NCBI GenBank assembly: GCA_021736785.1
Contig: JAIPFF010000028.1
Span: 1 to 64,000 of the forward strand
Direction of reading: 5' to 3'
Length of the DNA stretch: 64,000 nt
From: Thiohalocapsa sp.
GTDB lineage: Bacteria; Pseudomonadota; Gammaproteobacteria; Chromatiales; Chromatiaceae
Shown: piece by piece, positions 21,601 through 28,822 of the stretch
How the letters are laid out: each line of letters begins with the position of its first letter
Position numbering within the stretch: position 1 is the stretch's first letter
Translations under genes and position numbers: made by a program
The notes under the pieces: model-generated
What the model saw: only the letters and a program-made list of their open reading frames with translations
The model's database searches: none
Told to the model about the DNA's origin: nothing

Positions 21601-22163
21601 CGCGTGTGACGCATGCGGTTCTCGGTCTCGCGTCGGCGCTCCTTGTACTTGGAGATGCCGGCAGCCTCCTCGATGAACAGCCGAAGCTCGTCGGGCTTGG
21701 CCTCGATGAAGCGCGAGATCATGCCCTGCTCGATGATGGCGTAGCTGCGCGGGCCGAGGCCGGTGCCGAGGAAAAGATCCTGGATATCGCGGCGGCGGCA
21801 GCGTGAGCCGTTCAGGAAATAGGCGGACTGGCCGTCGCGGGAGACCTGACGCTTGACGGCGATTTGGTTGAACGCGGCATACTCGCCGCCTGCGCCGCCG
21901 TCTGCATTGTCGAACAATAACTCGATGCTGGCGACGCCGACGGGCTTGCGCCCGGAGCTGCCGTTGAAGATGACGTCGGCCATGGATTCGCCCCGCAGCA
22001 TCTTCGCGGAGCTCTCGCCCATGACCCAGCGCACGGCATCGATGACATTCGATTTGCCGCAGCCGTTGGGACCGACGACGCCGACCAGGTTGCTTGGGAA
22101 CAGCACCGTCGTCGGATCGACGAAGGATTTGAACCCGGCCAGCTTTATTTTTTCGAGCCGCAT
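18666..22163 (-). CDS. smc: Chromosome segregation ATPase SMC
   Basis: A 1165-residue SMC protein that works with ScpA and ScpB (both encoded here) to extrude and organise chromosomal DNA loops. The N-terminal head has Walker A GPNGCGKSN (about 32-40). Two long coiled coils rich in Glu/Arg/Ala flank a hinge at about 500-640. The C-terminal head has the ABC signature LSGGEKAL (about 1066) and Walker B CMLDEVDAPLDDAN (Asp/Glu about 1094-1095). Length and layout are standard. Start ATG 22163 begins RLEKIKLAGFKSF as in other SMCs; the Shine-Dalgarno sequence is weak. First gene of smc > zipA > ligA. Confidence 0.97.
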   Translation of the reverse strand: MRLEKIKLAGFKSFVDPTTVLFPSNLVGVVGPNGCGKSNVIDAVRWVMGESSAKMLRGESMADVIFNGSSGRKPVGVASIELLFDNADGGAGGEYAAFNQIAVKRQVSRDGQSAYFLNGSRCRRRDIQDLFLGTGLGPRSYAIIEQGMISRFIEAKPDELRLFIEEAAGISKYKERRRETENRMRHTRENLERLADLRDEVGKQLQHLERQAATAEKYRALKADERRLEDELAALRWRDLDRDIGERERVIAGLETDLERQIAEQRAIETRIEAHRDAYADASEAFNAVQGRYYAVGSEIARLEQAIRFSAENRARQETELGRARGELQEAEAHLQRDQARLAELDEALARDAPLLEEVAERFEAAGEGLAEAEARLDAWQAAWDTLQERLAGPSEQAQIERGLINSLEQRVLQYDQRAGRVEQELARLETAELEARLESLAERAEGLDERIAAAADAQAAAADALRALDEDRHGVAGRLDAARTELQTCRGRQASLEALQDAALENADDAVSAWIEGRELQNVPRLLDSIEVEPGWQRAVETVLDDALGALCVDGLDAHASGLDCGPLTLLAADAPSLDTAPEGSLLARVRCPWPLASLLAHVTVADTLPEALGRRSLLAPGERIVTRDGVLLGRDWLRAPSAGPQVAGSIARAEDLRALASAADDLDEVIAALAEQQEAFTERRQTLEQEREDALETVTRLSREHASLDAEVGAGRARLEHLRERAAALTEEREELAENRVEAESRMQDARERLHAALEDTEALTAERDALAGRRDGLREAVNAARAEESRLRDERQRLELGIETRRASRDAVQSALERAAERLNTLSARRDELLEALEAGAEPVAEQQEQLEEQLALRVDVESELTGARRRMEELDRDVREAEQARQRTEQGVAEARAALDVKRLERQELLVRRRTFEEQLTERAASPQSLLEGVAADADADVRDGELTQLRTRIQRLGNINLAAIDEFREQSERMSYLDQQYADISTSLETLETAIRKIDRETRNRFKDTFDRVNHGVQQLFPRVFGGGHAYLELTGEDLLDTGVTIMARPPGKRNSSIHLLSGGEKALTAVALVFAIFQLNPAPFCMLDEVDAPLDDANVGRFCDLVRSMSDQVQFIFITHNKVTMEIANHLLGVTMHEPGVSRLVSVDVDEAAEMVAMS

Positions 22164-22547
22164 CGCGGAAAGATACTGAAGCCGAATACACCGGACAAGC
22201 GCGGGTTTAAGGGACAACAGCGGGCCGCATGTCGCTGCCGGCGTGCGGCGCGCGCGGCGAAGGCTGAATGCGCGCATCCGGCATCGGGCATCGGACATCG
22301 GACATCGGGCATCGGGCATCGGGCGGCCGGCGCCGCGCTCGGTATAAACTGCCGGTCCGCGTGATGACGGAACGCCGGGCTCGGCGACCGGTCTGCGGAT
22401 AGTGATCGACAAGCGAGCACGGCGCCCGGAACCGCCGGCGCCGAAGCGGCGCGGCGGGCGCGCTCGACATTCCACGTCGACCCGGCTCTGAAGACGGCCC
22501 CGCCGTGATCCGAGCGCAATGACCCAACACCAGGAGACCCCGACCCG
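22164..22547. other. Divergent intergenic region between smc and queF
   Basis: 384 bases separating divergent smc and queF. It holds a seven-copy heptamer repeat (listed separately) and otherwise GC-rich sequence with no supported gene. It should contain promoters for both flanking genes; I could not identify convincing -35/-10 pairs. Confidence 0.5.
22275..22323. repeat. Heptamer tandem repeat, 7 copies
   Basis: Seven consecutive 7-bp units of the form catcggg/catcgga, the first being catccgg, fill 22275-22323. The repeat is a simple-sequence tract in the smc-queF promoter region and could expand or contract by slippage (inference). Confidence 0.9.
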
Positions 22548-22937
22548 ATGAGCACGGCCCCGAGCAAGACGCTCGAAACCTTCCCCAACCCGCAGCCGCA
22601 GCGGGATTACACCATCCGCATCCGCGTCCCGGAGTTCACCTGCCTGTGCCCGAAAACGGGCCAGCCGGACTTCGCCGAATTGACGCTGGAGTATGTCCCG
22701 GAGGCGCGCTGCGTGGAGCTGAAATCGCTGAAGACCTACGTCTGGTCCTTTCGCGACGAGGGCGCGTTCCACGAGGACGTGACCAACCATATGCTATCGG
22801 ATCTGGTTGCCGCGACTTCGCCGCGCTTCATGCGGCTGACAGCCGACTTCAACGTCCGCGGCGGCATCTACACCACGATCGTCGCCGAGCACCGCGCCGA
22901 CGGCTGGCGGGCGCCGGAGCACGTGCGCCTGCCGTGA
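22548..22937 (+). CDS. queF: NADPH-dependent preQ0 reductase (7-cyano-7-deazaguanine reductase)
   Basis: A 129-residue QueF of the short single-domain (B. subtilis-like) type, reducing preQ0 to preQ1 for queuosine tRNA modification. Key motifs are [14 protein letters not shown], with nucleophile Cys34 and acid Asp41, and the QueF signature [23 protein letters not shown] for substrate and NADPH binding. ATG 22548 is preceded by CAGGAGACC. The stop overlaps the start of the downstream kinase by 4 bases (GTGA), so the two are translationally coupled. Confidence 0.96.
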   Translation: MSTAPSKTLETFPNPQPQRDYTIRIRVPEFTCLCPKTGQPDFAELTLEYVPEARCVELKSLKTYVWSFRDEGAFHEDVTNHMLSDLVAATSPRFMRLTADFNVRGGIYTTIVAEHRADGWRAPEHVRLP

Positions 22938-24283
22938 AGCCGGTCTGCTTTATCGGTGTCGACGTCGGCACCTCCGGCTGCCGGGCGGGTGCCGTCGACG
23001 GGCACGGCAAGCGCTTGGCGGGTGCCGCGGCGACGCTGCCGGCGCCGCTGCGCAAGCCCGGCGGCGCCGTCGAGCAAGACCCGATGCACTGGCTGGGCGC
23101 GGTACTGGCCGTGCTGCGCGAGTTAAGCGCGGCCGTGACCGCGTATCATCCCCGGGCCCTGTGCCTCGACGCCACCTCGGCGACACTGCTGCTGTGCGCG
23201 CCGGACGGCACGCCGCTCGGCCCGGCACTGATGTACAACGACAGCAGCAGCCGCGCGCAAGCGGCGGTGGTGGCCGACGCGGCGCCGGCGGACGCTCCCG
23301 CGCGCGGCGCCAGCGCCAGCCTGGCCAAGCTGTTGGCGCTGGCTGAGCGCCACGCGCCGGCCGGCCCCGCCTTGGCGCTGCACCAGGCCGACTGGCTCAT
23401 CGGCCGACTGCGCGGGCGCTGCGGCGACAGCGATTGGAACAATGCGCTGAAGCTCGGTTTCGATCCGGCCGCGGGGCCGGTCGCAGGCGCGGCCGCGGAC
23501 CGGATTGCAACCCACGCCGCCGGGGCCTGGGGCGGCTGGCTGGAGCGCTTGCTGCCGTCCGCGATCCAATTGCCGCGGGTGCATGCACCCGGCACAAGGC
23601 TCGGTCCCATCAGCCGCGAGATGGCGCAAGCGACCGGCCTGCCGGCGGACCTCGCCGTCTGCGCAGGCACCACCGACAGCACCGCCGCCGTGATCGCGGC
23701 AGGCGCCGTCTCGCCCGGCGATGCGGTCACCAGCCTCGGCAGTACACTGGTGCTGAAAGTCATCGGCGAGCGGCCGATCGCCGCGCCCGCACTCGGCGTC
23801 TACAGCCACCGGCTCGGCGATCACTGGCTCATCGGCGGCGCCTCCAACAGCGGCGGTGCCGTGCTGCGCGCCTATTTCGACGCCGAGACCATCGCCGCAT
23901 TGAGCGAGCGCATCGACCCCGGCGCCGACAGCGGCCTCGACTACTACCCGCTGACGGAGCCCGGCGAGCGCTTTCCGGTCAGCGACCCGACGCTGGCCCC
24001 GCGCCTGACGCCGCGCCCCGCCGACGACGCCCTGTTCCTGCACGGGCTGCTGCAGGGCATCGCCGCCATCGAGCGCGACGGCTATCGCTTGCTGGCCGAG
24101 CTCGGAGCGCCGCGGCCCCGGCGCGTGCTCACCATCGGCGGCGGCGCCGCCAACCTCCGCTGGACGGCAATGCGCGCCCGCATGCTGGGCATCGATGTTG
24201 TCCCTGCGGCACAACAGGAAGCCGCTTACGGCGCGGCCCTGCTGGCGCTTCGCGCAGAGGACGCCCGTACCGCCGACGCCTGA
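22934..24283 (+). CDS. FGGY-family carbohydrate kinase (ribulokinase/xylulokinase-like)
   Basis: A 449-residue sugar kinase of the FGGY/actin-ATPase superfamily. The N-terminal phosphate loop is [15 protein letters not shown]; the middle motif [17 protein letters not shown] includes the catalytic Asp, and [20 protein letters not shown] near the C-terminus is the adenosine motif. It resembles the branch that includes cyanobacterial and plant D-ribulose kinases more than classic XylB, but the substrate is inferred only. Start GTG 22934 overlaps queF by 4 bases; coupling a sugar kinase to queF has no obvious metabolic logic. Confidence 0.88.
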   Translation: MKPVCFIGVDVGTSGCRAGAVDGHGKRLAGAAATLPAPLRKPGGAVEQDPMHWLGAVLAVLRELSAAVTAYHPRALCLDATSATLLLCAPDGTPLGPALMYNDSSSRAQAAVVADAAPADAPARGASASLAKLLALAERHAPAGPALALHQADWLIGRLRGRCGDSDWNNALKLGFDPAAGPVAGAAADRIATHAAGAWGGWLERLLPSAIQLPRVHAPGTRLGPISREMAQATGLPADLAVCAGTTDSTAAVIAAGAVSPGDAVTSLGSTLVLKVIGERPIAAPALGVYSHRLGDHWLIGGASNSGGAVLRAYFDAETIAALSERIDPGADSGLDYYPLTEPGERFPVSDPTLAPRLTPRPADDALFLHGLLQGIAAIERDGYRLLAELGAPRPRRVLTIGGGAANLRWTAMRARMLGIDVVPAAQQEAAYGAALLALRAEDARTADA

Positions 24284-24435
24284 TTCCGGCCCCCTGGCAT
24301 GCGTCGGCACGCCGGCCCCGCGGTCGCCAATACACAACCGCAGTGATAGGATCGCGGCTCGGCCGCGGCACGGTCTATGGGGCATCTCACCCGTCGTGGC
24401 ATCGCAATCGAGACGCCTGCCAGGAAGGAAAAAAC

Positions 24436-25725
24436 ATGACGGCCCCGCTACCGGACATCGATCGCTTGCGGATCGGCATCATTGGCCTGGGCTACGTCGG
24501 ACTGCCGCTGGCCGTCGCCTTTGGCGAGCGCTTCGAGACCACCGGTTTCGACATCAACCACGCGCGCGTCGAAGAGCTGCGCGCCGGGCACGACAGCTCG
24601 CTGGAAGTCGATGACGACGAATTGGCCGCCGCGACCCGGCTCACCTGCACCCACGAACCGGCCGACCTCGCCGACTGCAACTTCTACGTGGTCACGGTAC
24701 CCACGCCGATCACCGTCAACAAGACGCCGGACCTGCGCCCGCTGATCGGCGCCAGCGAGACACTGGGCAAGCTGATCGCTTCGGGCGATGTCGTCGTCTA
24801 CGAATCCACCGTCTATCCCGGCGCCACCGAAGAGGTCTGCGTGCCGCTGTTGGAAGCGGGCAGCGGGCTTGTCTTCAACCGCGATTTCTACGTCGGCTAC
24901 AGCCCCGAGCGCATCAACCCCGGCGACCGCGAGCACCGGCTTCGCACCATCAAGAAGGTCACCTCCGGATCGACGCCGCAGGCCGCCGAGCTGATCGACC
25001 GGCTCTACGCCAGCGTCGTCGAGGCCGGCACCCACCTGACCAGCAGCATCCGTGTCGCCGAGGCGGCCAAGGTCATCGAGAACACCCAGCGCGACGTCAA
25101 TATCGCGCTGGTCAACGAGCTGGCGCTGATCTTCAACCGGCTCGACATCGACACCGAAGAGGTGCTGATCGCGGCGGGCACCAAATGGAACTTCCTGCCG
25201 TTTCGCCCGGGCCTGGTGGGCGGGCACTGCATCGGTGTCGATCCCTACTACCTGACCCACAAAGCCCAGGAGATCGGCTATCACCCGGAGATCATTCTGG
25301 CCGGCCGGCGGCTGAACGACAGCATGGGCGCCTTCGTTGCCTCCCGGGTGGTCAAGCTGATGGCGGCCAACGGCGGCTTCCCGGCCCATGCCCGAGTCCT
25401 GTTGCTGGGCCTGACCTTCAAGGAAAACTGCCCCGACCTGCGCAATACCCGCGTCGTCGACATCGCCGCCGAGCTGCGCGACTACGGCATCCACTGCGAT
25501 GTCTGGGATCCCTGGGCCAATGCCGAAGAAGCAAGGCGCGAATACGGGGTAGAACTGATCACGCCGGCGCCTGGCGACGACTACGATGCCGTGATTGTCG
25601 GCGTCGCGCACCGGCAATTCGCCGAGCTGGGCATCGACGGTGTTCGCGCGCTGGCGAAGCCCGGCGCCGTGGTTTACGACGTCAAGCATGTGTTCCCGGC
25701 ACAGCTGGTGGACGGACGGCTCTGA
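24436..25725 (+). CDS. UDP-N-acetylhexosamine 6-dehydrogenase (WbpO/TviB type)
   Basis: A 429-residue nucleotide-sugar dehydrogenase that oxidises the C6 hydroxyl to a carboxylate with two NAD+. Rossmann motif [17 protein letters not shown] at 14-30; central [10 protein letters not shown] and [20 protein letters not shown]; catalytic Cys265 in [13 protein letters not shown]-terminal [17 protein letters not shown]. These match the Vi-antigen TviB/WbpO group (UDP-GlcNAc or UDP-GalNAc) rather than UDP-glucose dehydrogenase. ATG 24436 has AGGAAGGA upstream. Together with the next gene it suggests synthesis of an acidic (amino)sugar nucleotide for a surface polysaccharide; no glycosyltransferases are in this window. 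Confidence 0.92.
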   Translation: MTAPLPDIDRLRIGIIGLGYVGLPLAVAFGERFETTGFDINHARVEELRAGHDSSLEVDDDELAAATRLTCTHEPADLADCNFYVVTVPTPITVNKTPDLRPLIGASETLGKLIASGDVVVYESTVYPGATEEVCVPLLEAGSGLVFNRDFYVGYSPERINPGDREHRLRTIKKVTSGSTPQAAELIDRLYASVVEAGTHLTSSIRVAEAAKVIENTQRDVNIALVNELALIFNRLDIDTEEVLIAAGTKWNFLPFRPGLVGGHCIGVDPYYLTHKAQEIGYHPEIILAGRRLNDSMGAFVASRVVKLMAANGGFPAHARVLLLGLTFKENCPDLRNTRVVDIAAELRDYGIHCDVWDPWANAEEARREYGVELITPAPGDDYDAVIVGVAHRQFAELGIDGVRALAKPGAVVYDVKHVFPAQLVDGRL

Positions 25726-25996
25726 TCGCCCCGTTGCTCGCTGCGGCACACGGCGAACCGCAGCTCGCCCTGCGCATCGCCGCGCGCACGACAACGCGCG
25801 GTATCGGCGCCCCGCGGCGGCCTCGGCTCGGCCGCTGCACGCGCGTCGACATCGACGGTCCCCATGTCCGGCCGTCGCGGGGCACCCGGCACGACCGCCG
25901 ACGCAACGCAAGCGTTTGCCGCGGCGCCGGTCCTCGCGACATGCCGCGCCGTCCGATCCAAGCAAAATCATTCGATCATCCCAAGGAACAGAAAGC

Positions 25997-27004
25997 ATGA
26001 AAGTTCTGATCACCGGCAGCGCGGGCTTTATCGGCTCGGCCCTGTCCCTGCGGCTACTCGAGCGCGGCGACGAGGTCATCGGCGTCGACAACCTGAACGA
26101 CTACTACGACGTGAGCCTGAAGGAGGCGAGGCTCGCCCGCACCCGCGACCACGCCGCCTACACCGACCTGCGCCTGGACCTGGAAGACCGCGCCGGCATG
26201 GCCGCCGCCTTCGCCAAGCACCAACCGCAGCGGGTCGTAAACCTGGCCGCCCAGGCCGGCGTGCGCTACTCCATCGAGAACCCGCTGGCCTATGTGGACA
26301 GCAACCTGGTCGGCTTCGCCCACATCCTCGAAGGCTGCCGCCACAACGGCGTCGAGCACCTGGTCTACGCCTCCAGCAGCTCCGTCTACGGCGCCAACAC
26401 CACCATGCCCTTCTCGGTGCACGACAACGTGGACCATCCGCTCAGCCTCTACGCGGCGAGCAAGAAGGCCAACGAGCTGATGGCCCACACCTACAGCCAC
26501 CTGTACCGGATCCCGACGACGGGCCTGCGCTTCTTCACCGTCTACGGCCCCTGGGGCCGCCCGGACATGGCGCTGTTCAAGTTCACCAAGGCCATCATCG
26601 CGGGCGAGCCCATCGACGTCTTCAACTACGGCAAGCACCGGCGCGACTTCACCTACATCGACGACATCGTCGAAGGCGTCATCCGTGTCCTCGACAACGT
26701 CCCCGAGCCCAATCCGGACTGGACCGGCGCCGCACCCGACTCCGCCAGCAGCAGCGCCCCCTACCGCCTGTACAACATCGGCAACAACCAGCCCGTCGAG
26801 CTGATGCGCTACATCGAGGTGCTGGAGCAATGCCTCGGCCGCGAGGCCGAAAAGAACATGCTGCCGCTGCAGCCAGGCGACGTGCCCGACACCTACGCCG
26901 ACGTCACCGACCTGGTCGAGCGGCTGCACTACAAGCCGGACACCTCGGTCGAGGACGGCGTCGCGCGGTTCGTGGAGTGGTATCGGGAGTATTTCGGGGT
27001 TTGA
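25997..27004 (+). CDS. NAD-dependent nucleotide-sugar 4-epimerase (UDP-uronate type)
   Basis: A 335-residue extended SDR enzyme. GSAGFIG at 7-13 binds [19 protein letters not shown] is typical of UDP-glucuronate 4-epimerases (CapI/LpsL type). The catalytic Ser is in ASSSSVYG (about 127-132) and Tyr152/Lys156 in [15 protein letters not shown]-like [11 protein letters not shown] follows. It probably interconverts glucurono- and galacturono-type UDP sugars made by the preceding dehydrogenase. Start ATG 25997 with AAGGAA upstream. The 271-base gap after the dehydrogenase gene shows no gene. One copy of a 25-bp repeat starts 15 bases after its stop. Confidence 0.92.
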   Translation: MKVLITGSAGFIGSALSLRLLERGDEVIGVDNLNDYYDVSLKEARLARTRDHAAYTDLRLDLEDRAGMAAAFAKHQPQRVVNLAAQAGVRYSIENPLAYVDSNLVGFAHILEGCRHNGVEHLVYASSSSVYGANTTMPFSVHDNVDHPLSLYAASKKANELMAHTYSHLYRIPTTGLRFFTVYGPWGRPDMALFKFTKAIIAGEPIDVFNYGKHRRDFTYIDDIVEGVIRVLDNVPEPNPDWTGAAPDSASSSAPYRLYNIGNNQPVELMRYIEVLEQCLGREAEKNMLPLQPGDVPDTYADVTDLVERLHYKPDTSVEDGVARFVEWYREYFGV

Positions 27005-27018
27005 CGGTGCGGTGTTGC

Positions 27019-27043
27019 GGGGACGATCGAGTCCGCAAACGAA
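27019..27043. repeat. 25-bp direct repeat, left copy
   Basis: A perfect 25-bp repeat beginning ggggacgatcgagtcc and ending gcaaacgaa, identical to 27883-27907. The two copies bracket the first toxin-antitoxin pair. Both continue into similar gaxxacxgaxaaa sequence, so the homology is slightly longer but imperfect. Confidence 0.9.
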
Positions 27044-27210
27044 TACGGAGAAACGCGGATCGATCGATAGGCGTTACGCAGCATGCACGCACTTTCCGCC
27101 AACGCCTCGCCGGTATGCTCGATTCAGGGGTTGGGATTGGGCTCGGGCTCGACATGCCGATCCAGAGTTAGTACCCGCAGCGCCCGGACGCGCCCGCAGA
27201 GCCCCGCGCC

Positions 27211-27525
27211 TTACTCCGGGCGCTCTTCGGGGGGAAGTCTCAAGAGGCGCTCGGCCCGCCAGACTCGGACAATGCGCACAACCTCTCGGTCGTGTCGATA
27301 AACAATCCGAAAGGGCGGATGGATCAGTTCCCGTAGCCACGGCCGGCCGATCTCCGGCACGATGCGGCCGATCTCCGGAAATGCCTGCAGCGCCTCGATC
27401 CGCTCGATGATCTCGAGGAGATAGCGCTCGCCGATGTCGGCAACCCCTTGCTCGGCATACCACCGTTTGATCCCCTCGAGGTCCTCGAGCGCCGATACGG
27501 CGAAAGTGATCGCGATCGCCGGCAC
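27211..27525 (-). CDS. ParE/RelE-family toxin
   Basis: A 104-residue RelE/ParE-superfamily toxin. Typical features are the FAVSALEDLEGIKRWYAEQG first helix, GERYLLEIIERIEALQAFPEIGR, a REL-IHPPFRIVYR strand block and the C-terminal VVRIVRVWRAERLL. ParE members poison gyrase and RelE members cleave mRNA on the ribosome; this sequence is nearer ParE. It starts with GTG 27525, immediately after the antitoxin TAG stop (no intervening base), as expected for a coupled toxin-antitoxin pair. Confidence 0.88.
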   Translation of the reverse strand: MPAIAITFAVSALEDLEGIKRWYAEQGVADIGERYLLEIIERIEALQAFPEIGRIVPEIGRPWLRELIHPPFRIVYRHDREVVRIVRVWRAERLLRLPPEERPE

Positions 27526-27798
27526 CTACGGCTTGAGCCCCAGCCGCGCCTTCGCGTCCGCAAGGGATACCTCTCGGCCTGCCTCCAGATCGGCCAGCCC
27601 GGTGACGACGGCGCGCAGGAACTCCCGTTCTTCCTCGGCTTGCTCGTAGTCGGAAACCGACTGAATGACGGCGACGCCGCGCCCCCGGCTGGTCAACAGC
27701 ACCGGTCGATGCGAATCCGCCGCATGCCTGACGACTCGTCCGGGATTGACCTTCAGGTCGGAGACGGGCACAACGTCCTCGGAAAACTTGATCGTCAT
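27526..27798 (-). CDS. Phd/YefM-family antitoxin
   Basis: A 90-residue Phd/YefM-type antitoxin, cognate to the downstream toxin. The N-terminal DNA-binding half reads FSEDVVPVSDLKVNPGRVV with SHRPVLLTSRGRGVAVIQSVSDYE, the usual Phd core. The C-terminal half (EEEREFLRAVVTGLADLEAGREVSLADAKARL) is the toxin-wrapping helix. It would autorepress the operon. ATG 27798 is preferred because homology begins there; the frame is open for 21 more codons. Confidence 0.87.
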   Translation of the reverse strand: MTIKFSEDVVPVSDLKVNPGRVVRHAADSHRPVLLTSRGRGVAVIQSVSDYEQAEEEREFLRAVVTGLADLEAGREVSLADAKARLGLKP

Positions 27799-27882
27799 AG
27801 CGCGAGCGCAACAGTAGGTTGAGAGGTCCGAATATAGCACCGGTTGATTGGTCTTTCGCACGCATCATTTTACGCAAGCTGG

Positions 27883-27907
27883 GGGGACGATCGAGTCCGC
27901 AAACGAA
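27883..27907. repeat. 25-bp direct repeat, right copy
   Basis: Identical to 27019-27043 over 25 bp, with centres 864 bp apart. It lies upstream of the antitoxin gene of the first toxin-antitoxin pair and 188 bases from the end of the second pair, so it may mark module boundaries. Confidence 0.9.
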
Positions 27908-27971
27908 GACCGATAAAAGCAAACCGGGTCTCGGGAGGCGAAGTGCCCGTCGCCGCGGCACGCGGGCAGAC

Positions 27972-28094
27972 ATGCGATACCTGCAATACCTGGCTTTTGC
28001 CGTGATGGTCGGCGGCGGATTGTACCTGCTGTTGTCGATCGCCTTTGATTCCGCCTATGCCGCCAAAATCGCCGCGGCCACGGCACCGCTGGCG
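27972..28094 (+). pseudogene. Possible truncated small membrane protein
   Basis: From ATG 27972 a frame encodes two hydrophobic segments (RYLQYLAFAVMVGGGLYLLL and AAKIAAATAPLALW), then runs into the antisense strand of the second toxin gene, where it loses sense-like composition. No good ribosome-binding site is present. It may be the 5' part of a small membrane protein gene cut by arrival of the toxin-antitoxin pair, or chance. Confidence 0.22.
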
Positions 28095-28442
28095 CTATGG
28101 ACGGGGCGGCTGATCACCGCCTATCGAACCAGCGTTATCACCCGGCGCATGCCGATGCTCGATGGCGGCCCGACACGGGCGGGCGCCTTGGTAGACGCGC
28201 AGGATTTGCAGTTGCTCGCCGCTGACCCGATAAGGAACGATGTAAGCGGTCCCGAGCATGACCAGCTCGCGGGTACCGGGAATCCGCCCCGGCCTGCCGA
28301 GGTGGGGAGCGTCGCGAAGATCGGTGATGCGGCTGCGGATACGCTCGAGCACGGCGCGCGACGCGTCCGGATTGTCGCCGGCGATGTAGAGGACGATGTC
28401 GCGGAGATCGTCGCGCGCCTGCGGCGAGAAGACGATCCTCAT
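28095..28442 (-). CDS. ParE-family toxin with C-terminal extension
   Basis: A 115-residue ParE toxin. It has FSPQARDDLRDIVLYIAG, SRAVLERIRSRITDLRDAPHLGRPG and a VPYRVSGEQLQILRVYQGAR ending that normally finishes the protein. About 25 more residues follow (through GGDQPPRP) that look like read-through of flanking DNA, so the original stop may have been lost. It overlaps the antitoxin stop by 4 bases (ATGA). Confidence 0.87.
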   Translation of the reverse strand: MRIVFSPQARDDLRDIVLYIAGDNPDASRAVLERIRSRITDLRDAPHLGRPGRIPGTRELVMLGTAYIVPYRVSGEQLQILRVYQGARPCRAAIEHRHAPGDNAGSIGGDQPPRP

Positions 28443-28708
28443 TCGGAGGCTGCTTTCCGCCCCTGGGCCTCTTGCTCGATCAGCGCGCCCGTTTCCGCCA
28501 TGACGTCATCGAAAGCGATGTCTTCGCCGCGCGCCAAGGAGGCCTGAGCCTGTTTGATCGCTTCGATCTGCCAGGACTGGATCTCGATGTACTGCTTGAG
28601 CGCCTCTTCGATCACCCAGTTTCGTGAACGATCCATCGCCTCCGCGAGAAACGCAATCTGCGCCGCGACTTCCGGGTCGGTTCTGACTGTAATGGTGCTT
28701 CCCGCCAT
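28439..28708 (-). CDS. Ribbon-helix-helix (CopG/ParD-type) antitoxin
   Basis: An 89-residue ribbon-helix-helix protein. TITVRTDPEVAAQIAFLAEAMDRSRNWVIEEALKQYI is the DNA-binding RHH dimer unit (about 4-41); the remaining helix neutralises the ParE toxin encoded downstream. ATG 28708 is preceded by GGGAG about 8 bases upstream. This is the second toxin-antitoxin pair in 1.5 kb, with an antitoxin of a different family from the first (Phd). Confidence 0.88.
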   Translation of the reverse strand: MAGSTITVRTDPEVAAQIAFLAEAMDRSRNWVIEEALKQYIEIQSWQIEAIKQAQASLARGEDIAFDDVMAETGALIEQEAQGRKAASE

Positions 28709-28822
28709 GTTGAAACTCCCGGTGATTGCACTGCACTCACTTGCAAGCTTTGCGTGGAGTGCCGCACGGACGCAAGAAAGCGAAAGGGGCCGGGAGCTTC
28801 GCCCCCCATGGGGCCTCACATT

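Noticed and set aside
23123-24385. 420-codon minus-strand frame opposite the FGGY kinase
   Set aside because: Antisense to a kinase with intact FGGY motifs; no motif of its own.
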